64,000 nt of DNA from JABMNT01 sp048262655. Its GTDB lineage: Bacteria; Pseudomonadota; Alphaproteobacteria; Rhodospirillales; Casp-alpha2. The stretch is taken from NCBI GenBank assembly GCA_048262655.1, contig JBLXEY010000001.1, positions 806,001-870,000 of the forward strand, written 5' to 3'. The notes beneath the pieces were generated by a model, which saw only the letters and a list, made by a program, of their open reading frames with translations, was not told the DNA's origin and ran no database searches. Below, one piece after another: positions 15,157 to 24,515 of this stretch. The translations under genes and the position numbers were made by a program. How positions within the stretch are numbered: the stretch's first letter is position 1; each line of letters opens with the position of its first letter.

Positions 15157-16647
15157 TCAGGTAAGCGTTCGCTTTACCGCGTTTTTCCAACCGACAATTT
15201 TTCTGTCTCGGTCATCATCGTCCATTATCACGTCAAATCTGCGGTCCAATTGCCAGGATTTTGCAAAGACTTCGGGCTCTGGATAAAAGCCTGCTTGCAT
15301 ACCCGCCAGATAGGCTGCCCCCAGTGCGGTGGTTTCTAGGACAGTGGGACGGTCAACGGGAGCGGCTAAAATATCGCTTAAGAATTGCATCGTCCAATCG
15401 CTGGCGACCATTCCCCCATCAACCCGAAGCACAGTCTTTGCATTTGCGGCACCGGCCCAATCGTCTTGCATGGCATCCAACAAGTCGCGTGTTTGATAAC
15501 AAACGGCCTCAAGCGCCGCACGCGCCAACTCCTTAGGACCCGTATTCCGGGTCAAACCGAACATTGCGCCCCGGGCTTCCGCATCCCAATAGGGTGCGCC
15601 CATACCAGTAAAAGCCGGCACCAGATAGACATTCTGTTCATCATCGGCTGCGGTCGCCATATCCCCCGTCTCTGACGCGTTCTCGATAATGCCCAGACCA
15701 TCACGCAGCCATTGAACGGCGGCTCCAGCGATAAAAATCGATCCTTCCAGTGCATAGGTCGGAACGCCGTTTAGCTGATAGGCGACTGTTGTCAGCATTC
15801 GGTTTTTTGACGGAACCCGTTCAGAACCCGTATTCAACATCGCAAAACAACCCGTTCCGTAGGTGGACTTCATCATCCCGGCATCGAAACAAGCTTGCCC
15901 GATGGTCGCCGCATGCTGATCGCCCGCCATTCCCAGAATCGGAATTTCCCCTCCGAACAAGCTGGCTTCAGTGACGCCAAATTCGGACGCATTGTCCTGC
16001 ACATCCGGAAGTATTGCTGCCGGTACGTTCAACATCTTCAGAAGCTCAGAGTCCCAGCCCCCTGCTCCGATGTTGTACATCAATGTTCGTGACGCATTCG
16101 TCGCATCCGTCTTATGGACTTTGCCATGGGTTAACCGCCAGAGAAGAAACGCATCAATGGTCCCGAAAGCCAATTCGCCGGCTTCAGCACGGACGCGCGC
16201 ACCGTCAACGTTGTCCAGCAGCCATGCGACTTTGGTTCCGGAAAAATAGGGATCGAGCAGTAATCCGGTTCGGGCCGTTACATCAGTTTCGTAGGCATCA
16301 GCCTTGAGTTGAGCGCAGAAGTCGGAGGTTCGGCGATCTTGCCAAACAATGGCCCTATGGATAGGTTTGCCGGTGGCGCGATCCCAAATCACTGTGGTTT
16401 CCCGTTGATTTGTGATTCCAATTGAAACAATATCGCCTGCCGTCGCTTTCGCGGTTAAAAGCGCTTCGCGACAGGTATCGACAACACCCTGCCAAATTTC
16501 TTCAACATCATGTTCGACCCATCCTGAATGCGGGAAATATTGCCGGAATTCCTGCTGGGCGACGGCACAGACTTTATAATTTTGATCGAACAACATTGCC
16601 CGGGACGACGTCGTTCCCTGATCAATTGCCAAAACGTATTTTGTCAT
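15157..16647 (-). CDS. glpK: Glycerol kinase
   Basis: This 496-residue FGGY-family kinase has the N-terminal phosphate loop AIDQGTTSSRAMLFD, the NQRETTVIWDR substrate region, and the later GMAGDQHAATIGQ and VDGGMVASDWTMQF ATP-site segments. It phosphorylates glycerol to sn-glycerol 3-phosphate. The start at 16647 follows GGGAGG by 4 nt; a start five codons upstream lacks a ribosome site. It is the last gene of glpR-glpD-glpK, 30 nt after glpD. The usual glycerol channel gene glpF is not in this operon, so glycerol or glycerophosphodiesters must enter by other means. Confidence 0.93.
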   Translation of the reverse strand: MTKYVLAIDQGTTSSRAMLFDQNYKVCAVAQQEFRQYFPHSGWVEHDVEEIWQGVVDTCREALLTAKATAGDIVSIGITNQRETTVIWDRATGKPIHRAIVWQDRRTSDFCAQLKADAYETDVTARTGLLLDPYFSGTKVAWLLDNVDGARVRAEAGELAFGTIDAFLLWRLTHGKVHKTDATNASRTLMYNIGAGGWDSELLKMLNVPAAILPDVQDNASEFGVTEASLFGGEIPILGMAGDQHAATIGQACFDAGMMKSTYGTGCFAMLNTGSERVPSKNRMLTTVAYQLNGVPTYALEGSIFIAGAAVQWLRDGLGIIENASETGDMATAADDEQNVYLVPAFTGMGAPYWDAEARGAMFGLTRNTGPKELARAALEAVCYQTRDLLDAMQDDWAGAANAKTVLRVDGGMVASDWTMQFLSDILAAPVDRPTVLETTALGAAYLAGMQAGFYPEPEVFAKSWQLDRRFDVIMDDDDRDRKIVGWKNAVKRTLT

Positions 16648-16677
16648 TTTGCCTCCCAACAAATGGCCGTTCTCGGT

Positions 16678-18192
16678 TCAAGCCGCGACGCGAGAGCGCC
16701 TATCTTCAAGCCATTGATCCAAATTATCAATGTCTTCCGGCTTAAAACGCAAGCCGAGTTTAGACCTGCGCCACAGGATATCTTCCGCAGTCATCGCCCA
16801 TTCGTTTTCGATCAGGTAAACAACTTCTGCTTCATATAAATCAGCACCAAAACAAAACCCCAGATCCGCTTCTGTTTTGGCATCTCCGAGAATTTGGGTC
16901 GCCAGAGTTCCATAAGTTCGCGCGAGCCGGGCAATAAACTGTTGATCAAAACCGTTAAAATCAGCGGTCAAACCCGCCTTAAATTGCGCCACTTGGTCAA
17001 CAGGAATATCACCACCTGGCAAAGTTCCCTCGTGCGTCCACGGCGGGCTACAGGGCCCAATATAAGGTTCCAGTTTTTCCAATGCTTCTTCCGCCAAACA
17101 ACGGAATGTGGTTATTTTACCACCAAATACATTTAGTAAGGCGGGCGCATCCTCTGGCGCGTCAAGCTCCAATACATAGTCTCGTGTTGCCTTTTGGGCT
17201 GCTTCCTCGCCGCTATCAAAAAGTGGGCGAATACCTGAATACGTCCACACGACGTTCTCCTTTAATACCGGAACGGAGAAGTAGGTCGCCGCAGCATCAC
17301 ACAAGTAGGAGATTTCATCATCGGTGGCTTTGACATCTTTTGGATCGCCCTGGTAGTCCACGTCTGTTGTACCGACTAAAGTGTAATCACCTTCATAGGG
17401 GATTGCGAAGACGATCCGAGCGTCCGCATTCTGAAAAATATAGGCCCGATCATGATCAAACAGTTTTTTGAGGACGATATGACTGCCTTTTACCAAACGC
17501 ACCTTTGATTGCGAGTTTGATTTAAGTGTTTGATTAAGGACATCGGCAACCCAAGGGCCGGCCGCATTTACAATCGCTTTCGCTTTTGTTGTTGATTGTT
17601 CGCCGGTAGCAGAGTCCTTTGAAACAATTTCCCAAAACTCAGGTGTACGATTGGCAGAGACGACTTCGGTTCGCACGTGGATACGCGCACCGCGCTTCTG
17701 AGCATCTTTAGCGGCTAACACAACCATTCGCGCATCATCGACCCAGCAATCCGAATACTCGAAGCCCTTGGTCATTTCATCCTTCAAAGGAACACCAGCA
17801 GGATCACTGCGAAGATCGAGTGATCTGCATCCCGGCAAGACCTTGCGGCCACCTAAATGATCGTAAAGGAATAGACCCAGTCGGATCAGCCACGCAGGCC
17901 GCAACCCTTTCAGGTGCGGCAACACAAAACGCATAGGCCAACTGATATGGGGTGCCATCGACAACAAGACTTCCCGTTCCTTTAAGGATTCCCGAACAAG
18001 GCGAAACTCATAGTGCTCAAGATAGCGCAATCCACCATGAATGAGCTTGGTTGATGCGGAAGATGTACCGCTGGCCAAATCATTTTTTTCAAACAGGGCG
18101 ACTTTTAAGCCACGCCCGGCTGCATCGCGCGCGATACCGCATCCGTTAATCCCACCACCAATGACGGCGATATCGTAGATGACATCAGCCAC
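16678..18192 (-). CDS. glpD: Aerobic glycerol-3-phosphate dehydrogenase
   Basis: A 504-residue FAD enzyme of the GlpD family: N-terminal dinucleotide motif AVIGGGINGCGIARDAAGRG, then SGTSSASTKLIHGGLRYLEH, a signature of the family, and VGTTDVDYQGDP later. It oxidises glycerol 3-phosphate to dihydroxyacetone phosphate and passes electrons to the quinone pool at the inner membrane. I place the start at GTG 18192, 6 nt after a GGAG; an in-frame GTG four codons upstream overlaps that site. It lies between glpR and glpK on the same strand, so expression should follow glycerol 3-phosphate through GlpR. Confidence 0.93.
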   Translation of the reverse strand: MADVIYDIAVIGGGINGCGIARDAAGRGLKVALFEKNDLASGTSSASTKLIHGGLRYLEHYEFRLVRESLKEREVLLSMAPHISWPMRFVLPHLKGLRPAWLIRLGLFLYDHLGGRKVLPGCRSLDLRSDPAGVPLKDEMTKGFEYSDCWVDDARMVVLAAKDAQKRGARIHVRTEVVSANRTPEFWEIVSKDSATGEQSTTKAKAIVNAAGPWVADVLNQTLKSNSQSKVRLVKGSHIVLKKLFDHDRAYIFQNADARIVFAIPYEGDYTLVGTTDVDYQGDPKDVKATDDEISYLCDAAATYFSVPVLKENVVWTYSGIRPLFDSGEEAAQKATRDYVLELDAPEDAPALLNVFGGKITTFRCLAEEALEKLEPYIGPCSPPWTHEGTLPGGDIPVDQVAQFKAGLTADFNGFDQQFIARLARTYGTLATQILGDAKTEADLGFCFGADLYEAEVVYLIENEWAMTAEDILWRRSKLGLRFKPEDIDNLDQWLEDRRSRVAA

Positions 18193-18259
18193 TTTGTTCT
18201 CCACATTCGGTTTTGATGAATTCGAAACAAAGTGAACTTAAACGAAGATAAATGAACCT

Positions 18260-19087
18260 TCAACTGTTATTCGCAGGGTCTTCTTCATTGTCGAACGGCT
18301 CGGTCACTTCGACCCGGACATCATTTTCGGCACAGACACGCTGCAATGGATCAGGCGGCAAACGGTCTGTCACAAAGGTATCTATTTGCGAGATATGACC
18401 TATTCTTACGGGCGCCGAACGTTCATATTTCATTTTGTCCGCAACCAGAATTGAGTGCCGGGCATTTTCAATAATCGCCTGTGCCACTTTCACTTCCCGG
18501 TAATCATAGTCAAGAAGCGCCCCATCAAGATCAATGGCGGACGCGCCGATAATTGCGTAGTCCACTTTAAATTGGCGGATGAAGTCACTGGCAGCTTCGC
18601 CAACAACGGCCACATCGGAGTGGCGAACTGTGCCACCGGCAACAATGACTTCAATCTGTGGTTTCCCCGCCAAGATATTGACAACATTTATATTATTCGT
18701 AATCACCACGATATTTTTGCGGCCCGTCAATGCATGGGCCACCTGCTCTGTGGTCGTCCCAATATTGATTAAGAGCGAGCAGTTGTCGGGAATAAAAGTC
18801 GCGGCTTTCAGGCCAATTCTTCGTTTTTCTTCGGATGCGATAAAACGCCGAGATTCATATCCCAAATTAGTTACCCGCGTGGTCAATACGGCTCCGCCGT
18901 GCACACGCTGGAGAATATTCCGGTTACACAGTTCGTTCAGATCTTTGCGGATTGTCTGCGGTGTTACGTCGAACTGCACCGCTAAATCATCGACACTGAC
19001 CCGCCCCATATCTCGAGCGACATCAACAATATCAGACTGTCGGGGAGAGATGGGTTCCTGATTGGAGTTTTCTAAAAGCACATTCAT
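18260..19087 (-). CDS. glpR: DeoR-family glycerol-3-phosphate regulon repressor
   Basis: The 275-residue protein has an N-terminal DeoR helix-turn-helix (SVDDLAVQFDVTPQTIRKDLNEL, residues about 31-53) followed by QRVHGGAV, a strict family signature, and a C-terminal sugar-phosphate-sensing domain with NIGTTTEQVAHAL and VGASAIDLDGAL-like segments (here IIGASAIDLDGALLDYD). GlpR is known to repress glp genes and release DNA when it binds glycerol 3-phosphate. It leads the glpD-glpK operon by 67 nt. The ATG has no strong ribosome site. Confidence 0.88.
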   Translation of the reverse strand: MNVLLENSNQEPISPRQSDIVDVARDMGRVSVDDLAVQFDVTPQTIRKDLNELCNRNILQRVHGGAVLTTRVTNLGYESRRFIASEEKRRIGLKAATFIPDNCSLLINIGTTTEQVAHALTGRKNIVVITNNINVVNILAGKPQIEVIVAGGTVRHSDVAVVGEAASDFIRQFKVDYAIIGASAIDLDGALLDYDYREVKVAQAIIENARHSILVADKMKYERSAPVRIGHISQIDTFVTDRLPPDPLQRVCAENDVRVEVTEPFDNEEDPANNS

Positions 19088-19340
19088 AAAAATTTATATA
19101 CACCGAATTTGGTTCGAAGACCAATAGGCGGCGACGCGACTAATTTGCGCGCTTTTGTGACGGATAAAATAATTAGGTTTACCATGGCGCAGAGCGACCG
19201 CCCACATACGCTGTGGTCTGGTGGTGTGACAAAAGTCCTTGTCGAAATTACATTCGGCATTTGATCTTGGACCGTTTGCTTGTCAATATTGCAAAAGACG
19301 GTTTATGGCCAATGGGCGTACGGGAGGATGCACAAAGGTG

Positions 19341-20219
19341 ATGACGATCCAAATAGAACCAATTCAGGTGGAGTTTGCTGCGCGCATTTCCGGTATTGAT
19401 CTCTCCAAGCCTTTAACATCCGAGACCACGAAAGCTGTTGAAGCTGCCATTCATACCTATGGCGTTCTGGTATTTCCCGGTCAGATCATCAGTGACGCCG
19501 AGCAACAGATTTTTGCCCGCGCCTTTGGCCCCATCGAAGATAAACGGGGTGGCCATATCGTTGACACCAAAGAAGAACGCCTCGACCAGAACATGAACGA
19601 TATATCCAACCTCGATATAAACAATCGGGTCCTTGCGGCAGATAGCCGCCAGCGACTGTTTAATCTTGGCAATCAACTCTGGCATTCCGATAGCTCTTAT
19701 CGTGCCATTCCTGCAAAATTTTCTATGCTATCGGGCAGACAGGTTCCAGATAAAGGGGGGAACACTGAATTTGCCGACATGCGGGCCGCCTATGACACAC
19801 TGAGCGCCGAAGTTGCGACTGAGATCGAGGAGTTGGTGTGCGAGCACTCGCTCCTTTATTCGCGTGGCGCACTTGGTTTTGAGCCTTCAGAATCAGAAAA
19901 AAAGATGTTCCGCCCCGTTCTCCAGCGACTTGTTCGTCAGCACCCCGCAACAGGTCGCAAGTCCCTGTATCTCTCGGCGCATGCCGGAACCATCATTGGC
20001 TGGCTGGTTCCTGAAGCCAGGCTTTATCTCCGCGACCTAATGGAACATGCAACACAGCGGCAGTTTGTCTACAGTCACGCCTGGAAAACCAATGACCTGG
20101 TTATGTGGGATAACCGATGCACCATGCACCGCGCCCGTCGTTTTGATGAAACGCAGGTCCGTGACATGCGACGCACGACCGTCGCCGGAGACGAAATGAC
20201 CGTCGAGCAAGCCGCTTGA
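19341..20219 (+). CDS. TauD/TfdA-family 2-oxoglutarate-dependent dioxygenase
   Basis: This 292-residue enzyme has the iron-binding His-x-Asp in NQLWHSDSSYR, the distal His in NRCTMHRARRF and the 2-oxoglutarate-binding arginine just after it. The N-terminal IQVEFAARISGIDLSKPL is standard for the family. Such enzymes couple 2-oxoglutarate decarboxylation to hydroxylation of taurine, 2,4-D, alkyl sulfates or other small acids. The start is taken as ATG 19341; an adjacent GTG at 19338 is equally close to an AGGA at 19325-19328. The frame is open to 19239, but that extension is Cys-rich and lacks a family match. It stands alone between the glp operon and a convergent CBS gene. Confidence 0.85.
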   Translation: MTIQIEPIQVEFAARISGIDLSKPLTSETTKAVEAAIHTYGVLVFPGQIISDAEQQIFARAFGPIEDKRGGHIVDTKEERLDQNMNDISNLDINNRVLAADSRQRLFNLGNQLWHSDSSYRAIPAKFSMLSGRQVPDKGGNTEFADMRAAYDTLSAEVATEIEELVCEHSLLYSRGALGFEPSESEKKMFRPVLQRLVRQHPATGRKSLYLSAHAGTIIGWLVPEARLYLRDLMEHATQRQFVYSHAWKTNDLVMWDNRCTMHRARRFDETQVRDMRRTTVAGDEMTVEQAA

Positions 20220-20243
20220 ACGCCCTTTCCCAACCAGCATTTT

Positions 20244-20885
20244 TCAGTCTTTATGAGGAACCCGCAAAAGATCCGTCACACTGACAACACCAACGACCAC
20301 GCCTTCTTTGACAACAGGCATATGGCGCATTTTGTTGTCATTCATCGTCGAAATAATATCGGTGATCCGATCATCTGGTGAACAGGTCCAAATCCCACGC
20401 GTCATAAACACAGAAATAGGTTTCTCCAGCACTTCAGCCCCCTGCTCGTGGAGCGCACGAATGATATCACGTTCAGAGAGGACACCCATCAAACCCTTCT
20501 CCGGCGATACGACAACGATCAATCCGATCTTGTGAATGGCCAGAATGGAAACCGCGTCCCGCAACAAGGTTTCAGGTTGCAGTGATTGCGTGCCAACGCC
20601 GGTGGTATTGACGAGTTCTCGAACAAATACCTTTGGGGTTTTGGCTTTTTCCTTGCGGCGATCTTTTCCAGAACGTCGGTTGTGTACCCGACGTTCCGCG
20701 ACCCGTCGGCAGACCTTTTCAGGATCATCCGTCCAGGTATCTTTTTTGCGTCTTTGCTCGACACGGCGATCTTTGCGAACGCGTCGGTCCGCCCGCCGCC
20801 GTTCTGTAAGTCGACTGTCTTCCTTGGCACGGGTTTTTTCATCCCAGGTACTGCGGCCTCGCCGGTCAAAAACGCGTTTTACCAA
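20244..20885 (-). CDS. CBS-domain protein with Arg-Arg pentad-repeat head
   Basis: The 213-residue protein has two parts. Residues 80-213 are a pair of CBS domains (GLMGVLSERDIIRAL and GVVVGVVSVTDLLRV are typical), which usually bind adenine nucleotides and signal energy or ligand state. Residues 1-80 are highly basic, with Arg-Arg pairs at 29, 34, 40 and 45, a 15-residue linker, then 60, 65, 70 and 76, that is, near-perfect five-residue spacing. A similar layout occurs in the small protein at 39312-39575. The start is a TTG, the only in-frame start codon after a stop, with AGGG just before it. The basic head may bind nucleic acid, ribosomes or acidic lipid; this is inference. Confidence 0.8.
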   Translation of the reverse strand: MVKRVFDRRGRSTWDEKTRAKEDSRLTERRRADRRVRKDRRVEQRRKKDTWTDDPEKVCRRVAERRVHNRRSGKDRRKEKAKTPKVFVRELVNTTGVGTQSLQPETLLRDAVSILAIHKIGLIVVVSPEKGLMGVLSERDIIRALHEQGAEVLEKPISVFMTRGIWTCSPDDRITDIISTMNDNKMRHMPVVKEGVVVGVVSVTDLLRVPHKD

Positions 20886-21089
20886 TGCCCTTATCCCTTT
20901 TTTGGGTTTGATCGATGAACCTTAGCTACAGCACATATTAACCGACAGTCCGGGGCCTCGAAAACAACTAATAAAAATTTCGTACAATTAAAGGCGTCTA
21001 TTGCCCCGGCACGCCCTTTTCGCTAAAAGACGCACTCTTATTCCACACCTCATATGACTGTTTATTGTCATTTACTGCGGAGCGCCCAG

Positions 21090-22769
21090 ATGGCCAGTTA
21101 CCAATATTCTTACGTTATGAAAAACCTGACGAAAGCCTACCCCGGCGGTCGAGAGATTTTTAAGGGAATCACCCTGTCTTTCCTGCCAGACGTCAAAATC
21201 GGCGTTTTAGGTGTCAACGGCGCAGGTAAATCGACCCTGTTGAAAATTATGGCAGGGCGAGATGAAGAATATGGCGGCGAAGCCTGGGCAGCAGAAGGTG
21301 TCCGGGTAGGATATCTGGAACAGGAACCAGAACTGGACCCCAACAAAACAGTTGCCGAGAACGTAACCGATGGTTTAGGCGGCGTAAAAGACCTCCTCGA
21401 CCGTTTCAATGAAATCTCAAATCGTTTTGCCGAGCCCATGGAAGACGACGAGATGAACGCACTCATGGAAGAACAAGGTGAGTTGCAGGAAAAAATCGAT
21501 GCCGTTGACGGCTGGGAACTCGACCGCACCATCGAGATCGCCATGGACGCCCTTCGCTGCCCGCCGGGTGATGCGGAAGTGACCAACCTGTCAGGCGGTG
21601 AACGCCGACGGATTGCGCTCTGTCGCTTGTTATTGCAAAAGCCTGAAGTCCTTCTACTTGACGAACCAACCAACCACTTGGATGCAGAATCGGTTGCCTG
21701 GCTTGAACGCCATCTGCGGGACTATGTAGGTACCGTCTTAATGGTTACGCACGATCGTTACTTCTTGGATAACGTCACCGGATGGATTATGGAAATCGAT
21801 CGCGGACGCGGCATTCCCTATGAAGGAAATTACACCGAATGGATGGAACAAAAATTAAAACGTCTGGCTCAGGAAGAACGTGAAGAATCTGCGCGCCAAC
21901 GTGTCCTGAAACATGAATTGGAATGGGTCCGCCAATCACCGCGCGCTCGACAGGCCAAGTCAAAAGCCCGTGTTAATGCCTATGATGATCTTGTTCGGCA
22001 GAGTCAGGAAGCGGCGTCCGACGTTGCCCAAATTGTCATCCCAATGGCCCCCCGATTGGGTGATTTGGTCATAGAAGCTACAGATTTGACGAAATCCTTC
22101 GGCGAGAAGAATTTATTTGATGGGTTAAGCTTTAAATTGCCGCCCGGCGCCATCGTCGGCGTTATTGGTGCCAACGGTGCTGGTAAAACCACCTTATTCC
22201 GCATGATTACAGGACAAGAGACACCTGATAGCGGCTCTATTCGCCTTGGTGAAACCGTTACACTCGGTTACGTCGATCAGTCGCGTGATTCGCTAGACGC
22301 GAAGAAAACCGTCTGGGAAGAAATTTCCGATGGTCAGGACGAAATTGATCTGGGCAAGCGCACGATGCAAAGCCGGGCCTATGTCAGTCAGTTTAATTTC
22401 AAAGGAACCGACCAGCAAAAGAAAGTCGGTCAACTATCCGGCGGTGAGCGCAACCGGGTTCACATGGCAAAAATGCTGAAATCGCAAGCCAATGTGCTGC
22501 TGCTCGATGAACCGACAAACGATCTTGACGTTGAAACCCTGCGCGCACTGGAAGAAGCGATTGCCAATTTCGCTGGCTGCGCCATTGTCATCAGTCACGA
22601 TCGCTGGTTCCTTGACCGTTTGGCGACCCACATTATTTCCTTCGAAGGTGATAGTCAGGTGGTCTGGTTCGAAGGGAACTATCAAGACTACGAAGACGAC
22701 AAACGCCGCCGCCTAGGCGATGAAGCCGTGGAGCCACATCGGATCAAATATAAGCCGCTTCAGCGTTAA
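21090..22769 (+). CDS. ettA: Energy-dependent translational throttle protein EttA (ABC-F)
   Basis: This 559-residue ABC-F protein has two ATPase domains and no membrane part: Walker A motifs GVNGAGKST and GANGAGKTT, signatures LSGGERRRIALCR and LSGGERNRVHMAK, and the Walker B regions LLLDEPTNHLDAES and LLLDEPTNDLDVE. Between the domains is a long basic linker (RQSPRARQAKSKARVNAYDD) that contacts the P-site tRNA. EttA binds the ribosomal E site and gates the first elongation cycles by ATP/ADP ratio. The ATG at 21090 is preceded by GGAG and yields the standard length and N-terminus (SYQYSYVMKNLTK). It is apparently monocistronic. Confidence 0.93.
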   Translation: MASYQYSYVMKNLTKAYPGGREIFKGITLSFLPDVKIGVLGVNGAGKSTLLKIMAGRDEEYGGEAWAAEGVRVGYLEQEPELDPNKTVAENVTDGLGGVKDLLDRFNEISNRFAEPMEDDEMNALMEEQGELQEKIDAVDGWELDRTIEIAMDALRCPPGDAEVTNLSGGERRRIALCRLLLQKPEVLLLDEPTNHLDAESVAWLERHLRDYVGTVLMVTHDRYFLDNVTGWIMEIDRGRGIPYEGNYTEWMEQKLKRLAQEEREESARQRVLKHELEWVRQSPRARQAKSKARVNAYDDLVRQSQEAASDVAQIVIPMAPRLGDLVIEATDLTKSFGEKNLFDGLSFKLPPGAIVGVIGANGAGKTTLFRMITGQETPDSGSIRLGETVTLGYVDQSRDSLDAKKTVWEEISDGQDEIDLGKRTMQSRAYVSQFNFKGTDQQKKVGQLSGGERNRVHMAKMLKSQANVLLLDEPTNDLDVETLRALEEAIANFAGCAIVISHDRWFLDRLATHIISFEGDSQVVWFEGNYQDYEDDKRRRLGDEAVEPHRIKYKPLQR

Positions 22770-22841
22770 CTCCCCCTGCGCTGGCATCAAGAGGGGGTCA
22801 TTGGATGAGAGTTTGCTGCGTCGCTGAGTGACCGGCGCAGA

Positions 22842-23246
22842 TCAATCTGCGACTTCGTTAGCGACGACGGCGTCGACTTCGATTTCGACCAGCCAGTCCG
22901 GGTTCACAAATTGCGATACCTGCATGATCGTCTCGACCGGCTTTGCGTCGCGGCAGTATTTGGCACGCACTTCAACAACGGACTTCCAATCATCAATATT
23001 GGTCAGGAGGGTGCGGGTCCGGACGACATCATGCCAACCGGAACCGGCACGCTCCAAAGCATCACCAATGATCTCGAAAATCCGTTCCGCTTGTTGTTTC
23101 GCATCACCAACGCCAACCGTCTTCCCATCGGCATCAAGAGAGGCTGTTCCACCGACTGTGACATAGGGCCCGACCTTGACCGCCCTTGCGAACCCAGCGA
23201 TCTCTTCCATCGGGGTTCCGTTTAGTATCAGTTCACGCTTCATCAT
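22842..23246 (-). CDS. RidA/YjgF-family protein
   Basis: The 134-residue protein is a RidA-superfamily member: AKQQAERIFEIIGDALERAGS is the conserved central helix, VVRTRTLLTNIDDW carries the arginine that binds substrate carboxylate, and LVEIEVDAVVAN has the C-terminal glutamate. RidA proteins hydrolyse reactive enamine/imine intermediates released by PLP enzymes. AGGAG sits 6 nt before the ATG. This subfamily differs from archetypal RidA in the N-terminus, so it may act on another substrate. It lies convergent to ettA, and 87 nt from the LysR gene on the same strand. Confidence 0.85.
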   Translation of the reverse strand: MMKRELILNGTPMEEIAGFARAVKVGPYVTVGGTASLDADGKTVGVGDAKQQAERIFEIIGDALERAGSGWHDVVRTRTLLTNIDDWKSVVEVRAKYCRDAKPVETIMQVSQFVNPDWLVEIEVDAVVANEVAD

Positions 23247-23333
23247 GTTTTACTCCTTTTTTTGTCCTACCCAGGCCCAGCGCGCCAGAAAGTCCGCCGA
23301 TGCGGATACTTCACCATTACCAATGCCATCTTT

Positions 23334-24314
23334 CTAGGCTTCGGTATGGGTCACTTCTTCGATGTATTCGTAGAGAATTTGGGCCGCCGGTGATAAGGCG
23401 TGATGTTTTATTTTTAGAAGATTGTAAGGCTCAATTTTCATTTTTTCCTTAATCTTCAACGGTTGGATGACACCGGCCAAACCATTATCATCCATGAAAA
23501 AATTGGAAACTTCACTGGCCGCCACTGAAATTGCGTTGGTTTGTCGAATCATAACGGACGTCATCATGAGCGACGATGTGTTGAGAATCTTGTCAGGCAT
23601 CGGCAGACCGTGGGCGATGAACAAATTATCCACGGAACGTCGCAACAGGTTGCCTTCCGGTTGCAAGACCCAATCATAACTTCGCAATTCTTCCAAAGAG
23701 ACCGTTTCTTTTCGAAGCAATGGGTGGCCCCGACGGACAACAAACTTAAGGTCTTCTTCGCCCATAAGACGCGCATCGAAATGCTGCGGGCTAATATCTT
23801 TTGGGATGCGGGCAATGACAAAATCGTGCCGAAGGGCCAACAACTCCTGAACCAGTGTTGGGCTGGTTTCCATTTGCACATTAATGTTGATATTGGGGTA
23901 TCGAATACGGGCTTTTTTGATGACCGGGATGACGTATCCGACCGCAGGCCCGGTTACCGCACCAATATTAACGACCCCGCCCATACCCGACTTTAATTCA
24001 TTTATTTCGCGATCTATATACGTGAGTTCCATCAGCACTTTATGGGCCCTTACAGCAATAGCGTGGCCGTATTCGGTCAGAGTCACCCCTTTTGAATGCC
24101 GATCGTATAACTTTACACCGAGAATTTTTTCGATATCCGACAACATTCGCGACGCGGCTGGCTGTGTAATATGAAGTTCTTGAGCCGCGGCGCTGATTTG
24201 TTGCTTATCCGCCAGCAACGCAATCAAACGAAGATGAGACAACTTCAACCCGCGTCGCGACAAATCAACAAATTCGTGATCCCATTTTCCTTTTTTTATG
24301 CTCGCTGCATCCAT
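23334..24314 (-). CDS. gbpR: LysR-family regulator, GbpR-like, divergent from chvE
   Basis: The 326-residue LysR-type regulator has its helix-turn-helix at QQISAAAQELHITQPAASRMLSDIE (about residues 38-62) and a C-terminal periplasmic-binding-like sensor domain. It is transcribed away from chvE across a 201-nt region. In Agrobacterium the LysR protein GbpR has the same position next to chvE and controls it in response to sugars such as arabinose, galactose and glucose. By context, this protein probably senses a sugar imported by the operon. The N-terminal 25-residue extension before the helix-turn-helix is also seen in that subgroup. The symbol is assigned by synteny. Confidence 0.75.
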   Translation of the reverse strand: MDAASIKKGKWDHEFVDLSRRGLKLSHLRLIALLADKQQISAAAQELHITQPAASRMLSDIEKILGVKLYDRHSKGVTLTEYGHAIAVRAHKVLMELTYIDREINELKSGMGGVVNIGAVTGPAVGYVIPVIKKARIRYPNININVQMETSPTLVQELLALRHDFVIARIPKDISPQHFDARLMGEEDLKFVVRRGHPLLRKETVSLEELRSYDWVLQPEGNLLRRSVDNLFIAHGLPMPDKILNTSSLMMTSVMIRQTNAISVAASEVSNFFMDDNGLAGVIQPLKIKEKMKIEPYNLLKIKHHALSPAAQILYEYIEEVTHTEA

Positions 24315-24355
24315 CCTTGCGACGCCTCCTCCTCGCGCAAATTATGCCTCATGAT

Positions 24356-24376
24356 ATAACATAAATGGCATATTAT
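24356..24376. promoter_or_regulatory. Imperfect dyad in the gbpR-chvE intergenic region
   Basis: ATAACAT, a 7-nt spacer and ATATTAT form an inverted repeat with one mismatch, 42 nt before the LysR gene start and 140 nt before chvE. AT-rich dyads of about this size are the usual binding sites of LysR regulators, though the exact T-N11-A pattern is not met. It is a candidate recognition site for the divergent LysR protein. Confidence 0.3.
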
Positions 24377-24515
24377 ACCGCAAAAAAAGAATTTGATTGT
24401 AATATCACAGGCCACCTAATGTGCGCCATTCGTCCCCGGTGGATGACGAACGTTTTTTCGGGGGAACATTTGCTAGATTTTTCATAACGAATAATCATTT
24501 AATTGGGAGATTACA

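Noticed and set aside
22773..22800. CCCCCT/AGGGGG inverted repeat after ettA as a terminator
   Set aside because: Short stem, long loop and no T-run; not a credible intrinsic terminator.
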